Translations under genes and position numbers: made by a program | Part shown: positions 9,678 through 17,358 of the stretch, in pieces | Layout of the letters: every line of letters starts with the position of its first letter | Numbering within the stretch: the stretch's first letter is position 1 | The notes under the pieces: generated by a model | The model's database searches: none | Told to the model about the DNA's origin: nothing | Seen by the model: the letters and a program-made list of their open reading frames with translations, nothing else | From: Pseudomonadales bacterium | GTDB lineage: Bacteria; Pseudomonadota; Gammaproteobacteria; Pseudomonadales; Ketobacteraceae | Assembly: GCA_020062665.1 (NCBI GenBank) | Contig: JAGUVW010000054.1 | Span: forward strand, 1-59,493 | DNA length: 59,493 bases | Direction: 5' to 3'

Positions 9678-10093
9678 GGCTGGCGCGGCTCCTTGTCCTT
9701 CAGCAGCAGGAACATCTTCAGGCGGTCGTTGATTTCTTTCAGCGTGGTGTCGAAAGGCTTGAGTCCACCGCGGCTTTTCGGATCTTCGAAATCCCAGTGC
9801 AACTGCTGGCCGGCGCCGGGAAAGGTGCCGCACTCCTGGCTGGCCTTGTCGCAGAGGGTGATGACGTAATCGAACGGCTGGCCAGTGAACTCACTGACCG
9901 GCTTGGAGCACAGGCCGCTGCTGTCCACGTTGAAGCGGGCCAGGGCTTCGATGGTGCGGGGATCGACACCTTCGGGGCGGGTGCCGGCGGAATACACCTC
10001 GAAACGGTCGCCCGCCAGGTGTCGCAGCAGGGCTTCCGCCATCTGGGAGCGGGCGGAATTGCCGGTGCAAAGGAACAGAACGCGTTTCTTCAT
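9674..10093 (-). CDS. arsC: Arsenate reductase, thioredoxin-coupled type (first copy)
   Basis: 139 residues starting MKKRVLFLC. The P-loop CTGNSARS has nucleophile Cys9, and the resolving pair is Cys81 and Cys88 in LCDKASQEC. HWDFEDP is the expected C-terminal signature. It reduces arsenate with electrons from thioredoxin. It is the first gene of the arsenic operon and is coupled to arsR by an ATGA overlap. A longer frame upstream would start inside the promoter and is rejected. Confidence 0.94.
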   Translation of the reverse strand: MKKRVLFLCTGNSARSQMAEALLRHLAGDRFEVYSAGTRPEGVDPRTIEALARFNVDSSGLCSKPVSEFTGQPFDYVITLCDKASQECGTFPGAGQQLHWDFEDPKSRGGLKPFDTTLKEINDRLKMFLLLKDKEPRQP

Positions 10094-10144
10094 GGGAACA
10101 CCCGGTAGCGCGAGGAGGACAGGGGCAAATATAGCCCAAATCGT

Positions 10145-10164
10145 ATATATGAAAAAACATATAT
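10145..10164. promoter_or_regulatory. Probable ArsR operator
   Basis: A perfect inverted repeat, ATATATG and CATATAT around an A6 spacer. It lies about 50 bases upstream of arsC and overlaps the proposed -10 element, so bound ArsR would block transcription. AT-rich dyads of this kind are usual for ArsR/SmtB repressors. Confidence 0.7.
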
Positions 10165-10189
10165 CATGAATGTGACAGGGATATGACAA
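10161..10189 (-). promoter_or_regulatory. Putative sigma-70 promoter of the arsenic operon
   Basis: On the minus strand, TTGTCA is followed after 17 bases by TGATAT. The -35 is good and the -10 is only a partial match, as is common for repressor-controlled promoters. The operator dyad overlaps the -10. An alternative -10 (TATATT) lies further downstream. Confidence 0.5.
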
Positions 10190-10234
10190 GGCGTTGGCGG
10201 CCGGCGCCGTCAACACAACGGGCTTAAGCGGGTA

Positions 10235-11326
10235 TCAGAGCGAAATCCGCACCGGCGATTCCGGCACGGCGCAGCAGGCCAGCCAGGTGGCGTCGGGCAG
10301 AGGGGACTCGGGGCTGATCACATTGCGCAGCTGGCCGGCTTCCAGCTTCACCTGGCAGCGGCCGCAGGTGCCGGCCCGGCAGTCGGATTCCACCGGCAGG
10401 TTCATCGCCTCCAGCACGTGCAGCAGGGTGGGGTAGCCTTCCGCGTTGAGGGTGTGTTGATCCACCGTCACATCAAAAGGCCCGCAGCCACTGCCGCTGG
10501 CGGCAAACAGCTCGAAATGCAGGCGGGATGCCGGCACGCCGCAGCCCTGCAGCCCGGCCACCAGTTCATCGGTCATGAGCTGGGCAGCGCAGAAGAAGTA
10601 GTGGGCATCAGTACCGCCGCCAGAAAACAGGGTAGCGGCACTGAGCCGGCCCTGCTGTTCACCGCGCAACGGCTGTTCCCGCGACAGAAAGGGCCGGTAC
10701 TGGAAGTGAGACCAGGTAGCAGCCTGCCGCTGAAACTCGTCGTAGTACAGCAGATCGCCTTCCCCACGGGCAGACTGGTACAGATATACCTGCCCCCGAT
10801 AATGGCGATGACGCAGCCACTCCAACATGGCTTTCACCGGGGTGATACCCACACCGCCACCCACCAGCACGATTGCCGGCGCCTGCAGGTGATGCTGTTC
10901 CACCACGAATTCCCCCCGCGGCAGACGGCACTGCAAAGTGGTGCCCGCCAGTGCCTGTGTGTGCAGCCAGCGCGACACCCGGCCTTTCGGCTCGCGTTTG
11001 ATGCACAGCACATAACGCTGCGGATGCGGTTGCCAGGCGGCGAGGGAGTAGCGGCGTTCGGCGGGTTTGCCAGAGGGCAGTAGCGGCCCGGCCAGGGTCA
11101 GAAACTGGCCGGGGATAAACGCAGGCAGATTGAAAGACGGGAGCGGCTCCAGCACCAGTTCAAACAGATCGGGGGTGAAATCCCGGCGGGCGGCCACCCG
11201 GAACGGACGCAGGCGTTGCCGGTAGTGCTGCCAGCGCTGAACCAGAAAGCGTCCCAGCACCAGCAGCTCCAGCCCGGTCAGCCAGGCCAGGCCCAGGCCG
11301 CACAATACCAGCAGAACGGTCAGCAC
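10235..11326 (-). CDS. Membrane-anchored NAD(P)H oxidoreductase with FAD and 2Fe-2S domains
   Basis: 363 residues. A hydrophobic N-terminal helix (about 1-28) anchors it. Next is an FAD-binding barrel with the flavin motif RRYSL, then an NAD(P)-binding domain with GGGVGITP. A C-terminal plant-type ferredoxin domain has cysteines in CRAGTCGRC and a final one in LACCAV. Electrons would pass from NAD(P)H to FAD to 2Fe-2S and on to a partner. The GTG start follows the PepSY-type gene by 25 bases in the same Fur-controlled unit. An iron-reductase or siderophore-release role is therefore plausible, but inferred from context. The 141-base gap to arsC contains the ars promoter. Confidence 0.85.
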   Translation of the reverse strand: MLTVLLVLCGLGLAWLTGLELLVLGRFLVQRWQHYRQRLRPFRVAARRDFTPDLFELVLEPLPSFNLPAFIPGQFLTLAGPLLPSGKPAERRYSLAAWQPHPQRYVLCIKREPKGRVSRWLHTQALAGTTLQCRLPRGEFVVEQHHLQAPAIVLVGGGVGITPVKAMLEWLRHRHYRGQVYLYQSARGEGDLLYYDEFQRQAATWSHFQYRPFLSREQPLRGEQQGRLSAATLFSGGGTDAHYFFCAAQLMTDELVAGLQGCGVPASRLHFELFAASGSGCGPFDVTVDQHTLNAEGYPTLLHVLEAMNLPVESDCRAGTCGRCQVKLEAGQLRNVISPESPLPDATWLACCAVPESPVRISL

Positions 11327-11351
11327 GGCTTGGCCCTGGCCGGCAGGTTAC

Positions 11352-12047
11352 TCAGACGCTCGCCTTGCGATTGCGCCACCACACTACCGCGCCGGTGATG
11401 CTCAGCAGCACCATGGCCAGCCCCAGCACATCGATCCAGATCCACTCGGCCGACTTGCCCAGAAACGCCTTGCCGGTGTGCATGTCCATGATCAGGTTCT
11501 TCAGCGTGTACTGCTTGTATTCCACCGGCAGCGCCACGATGCCGGCGGCCAGCGGATGATCCTGATGCCAGCTGGCACCCTGGTCGGACGAAATCCACAC
11601 GCCGGAATCCTTCTCGAACACACTGATGGTGTTGCCGGCCAGCTCGATGGCGTGGAAGTCGCCGTCCTTCACCATACGGGCATTGCCCTGGGCATCCTGC
11701 ACCCACACGCCCATCTTGCCGGCAGCCCACAGGCTGTCGTTGCCATCGATCAGTAGCTGGCGGAACTCCCCCTTGGGCAGGCCGGCCAGCGGCTCGGGTG
11801 TTTCACCCAGGCGGAACACGCCGTACTTGGTGGCCGCTAGATCACCGCGGCTCGATCCCAGCAGCCAGTCGCGGATTTCGGCCTGCTCGTGTTTGTGTTT
11901 CATGCCTGGCAGCCAGCTGGCGTTGATCTCGACATTCTCGGTGCCCAGGGCGTGCTCGTGAGCGATGAAAACGGCAGTGGCACCGACGATGAAAAGCGGA
12001 ATCAGCAACACGATGCTGACCCAGATGTGCCATTGACGCGAATTCAT
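11352..12047 (-). CDS. PepSY-associated membrane protein, probably iron-related
   Basis: 231 residues starting MNSRQWHIW. One membrane helix lies at about 8-28, followed by HEHALG, then a periplasmic region of about 160 residues, then MHTGKAFLG and a second helix near the C-terminus ending in WWRNRKASV. This matches PepSY-associated TM proteins, some of which work as inner-membrane reductases in ferri-siderophore uptake. The start is set by its own promoter; the upstream extension would run through the Fur box. It is co-transcribed with the flavin/2Fe-2S reductase and divergent from the TonB-like start, which supports a job in iron acquisition. Confidence 0.75.
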   Translation of the reverse strand: MNSRQWHIWVSIVLLIPLFIVGATAVFIAHEHALGTENVEINASWLPGMKHKHEQAEIRDWLLGSSRGDLAATKYGVFRLGETPEPLAGLPKGEFRQLLIDGNDSLWAAGKMGVWVQDAQGNARMVKDGDFHAIELAGNTISVFEKDSGVWISSDQGASWHQDHPLAAGIVALPVEYKQYTLKNLIMDMHTGKAFLGKSAEWIWIDVLGLAMVLLSITGAVVWWRNRKASV

Positions 12048-12084
12048 GGACGTCCCCAGAGCAAAGATTAAAAGAGTTGAGCGA

Positions 12085-12113
12085 ATGATATTGCGAACTC
12101 TTATCATTTGCAA
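12085..12113 (-). promoter_or_regulatory. Sigma-70 promoter for the PepSY-reductase pair
   Basis: On the minus strand, TTGCAA, a 17-base spacer, then TATCAT (5 of 6 to consensus). The Fur box lies in the spacer, so iron-loaded Fur would occlude it. Confidence 0.7.
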
Positions 12114-12119
12114 TATAGT
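12091..12119 (+). promoter_or_regulatory. Sigma-70 promoter for the TonB-like/CheB fusion gene
   Basis: TTGCGA, a 17-base spacer, then TATAGT (5 of 6 to consensus), ending about 45 bases before the GTG start. It overlaps the divergent promoter and the Fur box. The chemotaxis genes downstream would be read from it unless they have internal promoters. Confidence 0.7.
12093..12111. promoter_or_regulatory. Fur box between divergent iron-type genes
   Basis: On the minus strand this 19-mer contains AAATGATAAGAGTT and matches the classical 19-base Fur consensus at 12 positions by my count. A wider dyad (AATGATA and TATCATT, 11 bases apart) surrounds it. It sits in the spacers of two back-to-back promoters, the usual place for Fur repression. 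Confidence 0.7.
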
Positions 12120-12164
12120 TCCCCGGCATCATCAATATCAGCACTTTCCTTGGGGGATTGGGCC

Positions 12165-13106
12165 GTGAGTCTTCAGCAGTCCATTCTGTTTGCGGGATCA
12201 GCCGTAGCCACGCTGGCGGTTCATGCAGCCGTGGCCAGCGTGTTGGGCCTGTCGACTGCTCATATGCCCAAGCCCCTGCCCCAGGGCGACAGTCTGTCCA
12301 ACGTCATCCGCGTGAGTTTCAGCCAGCCGGGTGGTATCACCGGCAATGCCGATCCGGTGGTGGCTGAACCCCAGGCCAGGGTTGCTCCTGTACCGCCAAC
12401 TCCCCGAGCAAAGCCACCTGCCCCTGTCGCCCGCCGTGAGGCGCCCAAACCGCCTGCGCCCCAACCGGTGCCCGCGCCGGTGCCCACGACAGCGCCCGCT
12501 TCCGCGCGGCGGGGTGGATCCGTATTGGACACACTCAACGGTGAAAAACCGCGCCTGCTGGTGATCGGCGCGTCCACCGGCGGACCGGTAGCACTGCAGA
12601 ATATATTGACCGCACTGCCGGCGAGTTTTCCCTGCCCGATCCTGCTGGTGCAACACATGCCGGGCACGTTTACCGCTGCGTTTGCAGAGCGTTTGGATCG
12701 TTTGTGCAAAATTCGCGTCAAGGAAGCCGAGGACAACGATACATTGCGAGCGGGTGTTGCGTTGCTGGCGCCAGGCGGCAAGCAGATGTTGCTCGACGGA
12801 CGGGGACAATCCGTTTCGATCATCGAAGGCAGTGAGAAGATTCAGTACAAACCCAGTGTCGATGTCACCTTCGGTTCCGCAGCGCGCAGTATAAAAGGCA
12901 AGATTCTTGCAGTGGTTCTCACCGGAATGGGTCAGGACGGTCGCGAAGGTTGCAAATTGCTGAAACGCAACAACGCCACCATCTGGACCCAGAACGAACA
13001 AAGTTGTGTGGTGTACGGTATGCCGATGGCGGTGGAAAGCGCCGGACTGTCGGACGCCGTGCTGGATATCAAGGATCTGGGAAAAATCTTGAGCGAGATA
13101 CGCTGA
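12165..13106 (+). CDS. cheB: TonB-like N-terminus fused to CheB methylesterase domain (receiver domain missing)
   Basis: 313 residues from a GTG preceded by GGGGGA. Residues 7-28 form a hydrophobic anchor, VIRVSFSQP (48-56) is a TonB-like post-anchor strand, and about 62-112 is rich in proline, as in TonB and in CheB linkers. From LDTLNGEKPR (121-130) the sequence is a complete CheB C-terminal methylesterase, with catalytic Ser137 (GASTGG), His164 (QHMP) and Asp258 (GMGQDG). CheB removes methyl groups from chemoreceptor glutamates and normally starts with a receiver domain that CheA phosphorylates; here none is present. The downstream order motC-motD-parC-parP-cheW is the normal context of cheB, whereas the promoter and anchor fit an iron-uptake tonB. 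The gene therefore looks like a junction of two loci. Confidence 0.85.
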   Translation: MSLQQSILFAGSAVATLAVHAAVASVLGLSTAHMPKPLPQGDSLSNVIRVSFSQPGGITGNADPVVAEPQARVAPVPPTPRAKPPAPVARREAPKPPAPQPVPAPVPTTAPASARRGGSVLDTLNGEKPRLLVIGASTGGPVALQNILTALPASFPCPILLVQHMPGTFTAAFAERLDRLCKIRVKEAEDNDTLRAGVALLAPGGKQMLLDGRGQSVSIIEGSEKIQYKPSVDVTFGSAARSIKGKILAVVLTGMGQDGREGCKLLKRNNATIWTQNEQSCVVYGMPMAVESAGLSDAVLDIKDLGKILSEIR

Positions 13107-13110
13107 CACC

Positions 13111-13854
13111 ATGGATATTCTGAGCATCTTGGGCATGCTGATTGGCATTGCGGCCATCATCGGCGGCAATGCCATGGAAGGGGGCCATTTGTCGGGCCTT
13201 GCCAACGCGCCAGCGGCCGTCATCGTGCTGGGTGGCACCTTTGGAGCGGCTATGTTGCAGACGCCCATGCACACCTTCCGGCACTCCTTTGTCATCCTGC
13301 GCTGGATCATCTTCCCGCCCATCAGCAACATGCGCGATAACATCTCCAAGGTCATTCACTGGAGCATGACGGCGCGCAAGGAGGGCCTGCTGGGTCTGGA
13401 GGCCATCACCGACAACGAAAGCGACGAGTTCGCCCGCAAGGGTTTGCAGTTGTTGGTGGATGGCGGCGAACCGGATGCCATTCGCAGCATTCTGGAAGTG
13501 GAACTGATCACGCAGGAAGATCGTGATCTGCAAGCGTCCAAAGTGTTCGAGGCCATGGGCGGCTATTCTCCCACCATCGGCATCATCGGTGCAGTGATGG
13601 GATTGATTCATGTGATGGGTAATCTGGCCGATCCCAGCAAACTCGGCGCGGGTATTGCCACTGCGTTTGTTGCCACCATCTATGGAGTGGGCGCCGCCAA
13701 CCTGCTGTTCCTGCCTGTTGCCAGCAAGCTCAAATCCATCATCAAGGCCTACAGCAGCCAGCGTGAAATGATCATCGAGGGCCTGATCGCCATCGCCGAT
13801 GGCGAGAATCCCCGCACAATCGAAATGAAACTGGAAGGTTATATTCAACGGTGA
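13111..13854 (+). CDS. motC: Flagellar motor stator protein MotC (MotA/PomA family)
   Basis: 247 residues with the MotA/PomA topology: helices at about 4-20 and 32-50, a cytoplasmic loop, then two helices from about 150 to 205 (GYSPTIGIIGAVMGLIHV and AFVATIYGVGAANLLFLP). It forms the A subunit of a cation-driven stator with MotD. It starts four bases after the CheB domain ends and matches the second Pseudomonas-type stator pair that is encoded in chemotaxis operons. Confidence 0.94.
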   Translation: MDILSILGMLIGIAAIIGGNAMEGGHLSGLANAPAAVIVLGGTFGAAMLQTPMHTFRHSFVILRWIIFPPISNMRDNISKVIHWSMTARKEGLLGLEAITDNESDEFARKGLQLLVDGGEPDAIRSILEVELITQEDRDLQASKVFEAMGGYSPTIGIIGAVMGLIHVMGNLADPSKLGAGIATAFVATIYGVGAANLLFLPVASKLKSIIKAYSSQREMIIEGLIAIADGENPRTIEMKLEGYIQR

Positions 13855-13917
13855 AGGACGCAGCCGCGATTGCGCAGGTAACGAAACGTGACCAGCCAAG
13901 CCTACCAAGGGCGTTAT

Positions 13918-14928
13918 ATGATTCGCCGCAGACACGAAGAGGTACATGAAAATCACGAGCGCTGGGTGATTTCCTATGCGGATTTCATCACCTTGCTGTT
14001 CGCCTTTTTCGTGGTGATGTATTCCATCTCGTCGGTGAACGAGGGCAAGTACAAAGTATTGTCGGACTCGCTGGTGGAAGTGTTTCACTCCACCAGTCGC
14101 ACCATCAATCCGGTGACACCCGGCGAGATCCAGACCCGTTCCTCCAACGACCAGCTGATCCAGCTGCCGGTACCGGGCCACTATCCCAGCAACGAGGATT
14201 TCAAATACAGCGTCGAAAGCATTTTCGATGAGGTGGAAACCCGTGCCGTCAAGCAAGGCGAGATGCGTGACAATGAGGTGAGCCATCTGACGAAAATGTC
14301 GGAGCGACTTGCCTTCAACCTGCAGAATCTGATCGACGCCAACGAGGTGGAAGTGAAGAATGCCGGCGACTGGATCGAAGTGAATATCCAGGCCAGTGTG
14401 TTGTTCCCCAGCGGCAGCGCCGGGCTGTCCAATTCTGCTCGCGAGATTCTGGGCAAGGTGTCCGCCGTGCTGAAGGATTCCAGCAATCCGATTCACGTGG
14501 AAGGTTATACCGACAATCTTCCCATCGAGACACGCCAGTTTCCTTCCAACTGGGAATTGTCTGCCGCCCGCGCCGCCAGTGTGGTGCGCCTGTTTCAGGA
14601 AAGCGGGTTGAAGCCGGAACGCATGGCTGCTGTCGGCTATGGTGAATTCCATCCCGTGGCCGACAATGCCAATGAAGCCGGTCGCGCGCGCAATCGCCGC
14701 ATTTCCATCGTGATTTCAAAGAATGAAATGGTGGAGCCTGCCGCAAAGGCAGAAGTGGCCGCGCCGGACTACAAGATCGGTGGCACAGCAACCGCTGACA
14801 CCGCAGCGCGACAACCTTCCCAGCGCAATCGTGCTGAACCCGCCGCAGATGTGCCGTTGCGCATCATCCGCATGGAAGATGGCAGCCTGTTGTTCTCCAG
14901 CGAAAAGCCGCCGCAGGGCACGCCATGA
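13918..14928 (+). CDS. motD: Flagellar motor stator protein MotD (MotB family, OmpA-like domain)
   Basis: 336 residues. The N-terminal HERWVISYADFITLLFAFF contains the plug and ion-channel helix with the essential Asp in YADF. A periplasmic linker leads to an OmpA/MotB peptidoglycan-binding domain (VEGYTDNLPI, ELSAARAASVVR, NRRISI). The C-terminus carries an extra 60-residue tail. I chose ATG with AAGGG six bases upstream, which gives the MIRRRHEE start seen in MotD; a GTG 30 bases earlier is possible. It pairs with MotC and overlaps parC by ATGA. Confidence 0.93.
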   Translation: MIRRRHEEVHENHERWVISYADFITLLFAFFVVMYSISSVNEGKYKVLSDSLVEVFHSTSRTINPVTPGEIQTRSSNDQLIQLPVPGHYPSNEDFKYSVESIFDEVETRAVKQGEMRDNEVSHLTKMSERLAFNLQNLIDANEVEVKNAGDWIEVNIQASVLFPSGSAGLSNSAREILGKVSAVLKDSSNPIHVEGYTDNLPIETRQFPSNWELSAARAASVVRLFQESGLKPERMAAVGYGEFHPVADNANEAGRARNRRISIVISKNEMVEPAAKAEVAAPDYKIGGTATADTAARQPSQRNRAEPAADVPLRIIRMEDGSLLFSSEKPPQGTP

Positions 14929-15725
14929 AAATCTGGGCGGTGGCAAACCAGAAAGGGGGCGTCGGCAAAACGACAACAGTCGTGGGGCTCGGTGGTTTGC
15001 TGGCGGCGGCAGGCAAGCGGGTGTTGCTGATCGATCTGGACCCGCACGGTTCGCTCACCAGTTATTTCAAACATAATCCCGATGACATGGAAAAATCCGT
15101 GTACCAACTGTTTCTGCAGCAGGGACAGGTGCCGGAAGCACTGCCGCGTCAAATGATTCTGAATACCGGATTCGAGCGGCTGGATTTTCTGCCGGCATCC
15201 ACGCAATTGGCGATGCTGGAACGGCAGGCGGTGGGGCAGGGTGGTGCCGGGCTGGTGATCTCGCGCACGCTGGCCTGGCTGTGGAACGACTACGATTATG
15301 TGCTGATGGATACGCCACCCATGTTGGGTGTGCTGTTGATCAACGCGATGGCGGCGTGCCAGTTGCTGTTGCTGCCGGTGCAAACTGAATTCCTTGCCCT
15401 CAAGGGACTGGAGCGCATGATGCGCACCCTGCAGATGGTGATGAAATCCCAGAAACGCGAATTGCCCTACTGGGTAATCCCCACCATGTTCGACCGGCGC
15501 ACCCAGGCATCGGTGGGCAGTCTGCGCCTGTTGCGGCAAACCTACGAGGATCATATCTGGCCTTCGGCCATTGGCGTGGATACCCGTCTGCGTGACGCGA
15601 GCAAGGCCGGAATGCCGCCCAATCTGTTCGATCCCGGTGGGCGCGCCGTCAAGGCTTACGCCTCTCTGCTAAAATATTTACTCACCCATGAACCCACCGA
15701 GGTGCGGAAACAGCTTGTACCGTGA
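14925..15725 (+). CDS. parC: ParA-family ATPase for polar chemotaxis array placement (ParC)
   Basis: 266 residues. The deviant Walker A motif KGGVGKT (residues 10-16) with the Lys10 signature lysine, DLDPHGSLTSY and MDTPPM identify a ParA/MinD-class ATPase. In the motC-motD-cheW context this is the chemotaxis ParC/Soj-like protein. That protein places chemoreceptor arrays at the cell pole with ParP in Vibrio and relatives. It overlaps motD by ATGA and the following gene by GTGA, so it is translationally coupled on both sides. Confidence 0.9.
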   Translation: MKIWAVANQKGGVGKTTTVVGLGGLLAAAGKRVLLIDLDPHGSLTSYFKHNPDDMEKSVYQLFLQQGQVPEALPRQMILNTGFERLDFLPASTQLAMLERQAVGQGGAGLVISRTLAWLWNDYDYVLMDTPPMLGVLLINAMAACQLLLLPVQTEFLALKGLERMMRTLQMVMKSQKRELPYWVIPTMFDRRTQASVGSLRLLRQTYEDHIWPSAIGVDTRLRDASKAGMPPNLFDPGGRAVKAYASLLKYLLTHEPTEVRKQLVP

Positions 15726-16765
15726 CTCGTATGAACGAAGATCAACACGATTCCCCGCCGGCGAATGCCACGGACCGGGCCTTGATGGAGTATCTCGAAG
15801 AAATCCTGGGTGAACCTGCACCGGGCCGCGCTCGCACACCACAGCCAAAAGCCGAATCCGCCAAACCTGAATCTGCCAAGCCCGACGCCGCCAAAGCCGA
15901 AAAAGTCACGCCGCTGGAAGCAGCCCGCCCGCGCAGCAACGGCAGCGCCGATGCGGCATCAACAGCGCAAAAATCCGAACCCAGACAGAATGTTACCTTG
16001 CCATTTCGCACCGCGGAAAAGCCCAAGGTATTGTCGTCGCTCAACCTGCTGAACCTGAAAACGGTGCCGGCAGCGGAACCGGTCAAACCCAAACCGGAAC
16101 TGGTTGCGGTGAAACCGGCGGCAGAACCTGTTGCCCAAGTGCCTGCCATCGCGCCGTCGCAGAAAATTGAAACGGATGAAGCACCTGCGCACGCATTGAA
16201 ACCCGTTGTCGAGAGCGAGCCAGCTGTCGCACCTCTATTGCCGCAGGAAAGCGTCAGCGCCGAGCAGGAAGAAAAACTGCCACCGGTATCAGCCTGGTGT
16301 GACAACGGCCGCCCACCCTGGGCGCAGGAACGCTTCGAGTGCCTGATTTTCAACGTGAGCGGACTCAAACTGGCGGTGCCGCTGATCACCCTTGGCGCCA
16401 TTCACCGTATCGATCGCAAATTCAATGCGTTACCGCACCAGCACGACTGGTTTATCGGGATACTGCAGACACCGGCGGCGGGCAACATCAAAGTGCTGGA
16501 CACGGCATTGTGTGTGATGCCGGAACGGCATGATCCGGCCGCGCGGGAAACGCTTGCCTATGTCATCACCATTCACGGCTATCGCTGGGGACTGGCCTGT
16601 CATGAAGTGGAAAAGTCCATCACGCTGGAGCCGCATCAGGTCAAATGGCGTACCCAGCGCGGCAAGCGGCCCTGGCTGGCGGGCACTGTCATCGATCACA
16701 TGTGCGCGCTGATCGATACCGATGGCTTTCGCGACGTGATCCTGAAAGCCGAACAACCGCGCTGA
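15722..16765 (+). CDS. parP: ParP-like protein, disordered N-terminus plus CheW-like domain
   Basis: 347 residues from a GTG overlapping the parC stop; an ATG three codons later is an alternative. Residues 1-190 are low in complexity and rich in Ala, Pro, Glu and Lys, with repeats of the type ESAKPDAAK. Residues from about 200 to the end form a CheW-like fold (ERFECLIFNVSGLKLAVPL, GAIHRI, WFIGIL, RWGLACHEVEKS). ParP proteins tie CheA and receptors to ParC at the pole through such a domain. Assignment rests on architecture and on position directly after parC. Confidence 0.85.
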   Translation: MTRMNEDQHDSPPANATDRALMEYLEEILGEPAPGRARTPQPKAESAKPESAKPDAAKAEKVTPLEAARPRSNGSADAASTAQKSEPRQNVTLPFRTAEKPKVLSSLNLLNLKTVPAAEPVKPKPELVAVKPAAEPVAQVPAIAPSQKIETDEAPAHALKPVVESEPAVAPLLPQESVSAEQEEKLPPVSAWCDNGRPPWAQERFECLIFNVSGLKLAVPLITLGAIHRIDRKFNALPHQHDWFIGILQTPAAGNIKVLDTALCVMPERHDPAARETLAYVITIHGYRWGLACHEVEKSITLEPHQVKWRTQRGKRPWLAGTVIDHMCALIDTDGFRDVILKAEQPR

Positions 16766-16792
16766 AGCGCTGGCAACCCGCGCGCCCTGAAC

Positions 16793-16798
16793 TATAGT
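16793..16798 (+). promoter_or_regulatory. Possible -10 element before cheW
   Basis: TATAGT lies 44 bases before the first cheW, in the only gap of the parP-cheW region. A weak -35 (TGGCAA) sits 16 bases upstream. It could give cheW a promoter separate from the motC-parP genes. Confidence 0.35.
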
Positions 16799-16841
16799 TA
16801 TAAAACAAAAGCTTAAACGGACACCCCGCGGGTGCAAGACT

Positions 16842-17324
16842 ATGGCAAAAGCAGCGCAGAGCCGATCCAGTGATGATCCGGTCATTCAATGGGTAACCTT
16901 CCGCCTCGCCGGCGAAACCTATGGCATCAATGTCATGCAGGTGCAGGAAGTCCTGCGCTACACCGACATTGCGCCGGTGCCGGGTGCTTCCCACCACGTG
17001 CTGGGCATCATCAACCTGCGCGGCAAAGTGGTGACGGTGATCGACACCCGCATCCGCTTCGGTCTGCCCAAGGGCGAAATCAATGACAACACCCGCATTG
17101 TGATCATCGAAGCCAGTTCCCACGTCATCGGCATTCTGGTGGATAGCGTGGCGGAAGTGGTTTATCTGCGCCAGTCCGAAATCGACAGCACACCGAATAT
17201 CGGCAACGAAGACAGTTCCCGCTACATCCAGGGTGTGTGTCACAAGGATGGTGAACTGCTGATTCTGGTGGATCTGGATAGAATGCTCACCGAAGAAGAG
17301 TGGGCAGAACTGGAAGTGCTTTGA
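16842..17324 (+). CDS. cheW: Chemotaxis coupling protein CheW (copy 1)
   Basis: 160 residues, a single CheW domain from QWVTFRLAGETYGINV onward. The conserved VPGASHHVLGIINLRGKVVTVIDTR stretch includes the receptor/CheA contact loop. It bridges chemoreceptors to CheA. It is followed 34 bases later by a second, closely similar cheW. Neither copy is truncated. Where the only cheA lies is unknown, as none is in the window. Confidence 0.95.
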   Translation: MAKAAQSRSSDDPVIQWVTFRLAGETYGINVMQVQEVLRYTDIAPVPGASHHVLGIINLRGKVVTVIDTRIRFGLPKGEINDNTRIVIIEASSHVIGILVDSVAEVVYLRQSEIDSTPNIGNEDSSRYIQGVCHKDGELLILVDLDRMLTEEEWAELEVL

Positions 17325-17358
17325 TACGACACTGCAGATGCAGCGGAGCTGAATCAAG

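Noticed and set aside
10190-10215. GC-rich dyad after the flavin/2Fe-2S reductase gene as a terminator
   Set aside because: Pairing is imperfect and there is no T-run on the minus strand.
12198-13355. A 385-codon antisense frame across the cheB-motC junction
   Set aside because: It spans two clear genes on the other strand and matches no family.
15890-16300. Repetitive Ala/Pro/Lys/Glu coding sequence as a possible DNA repeat element
   Set aside because: It is the low-complexity N-terminal part of ParP, which is usual for that family.
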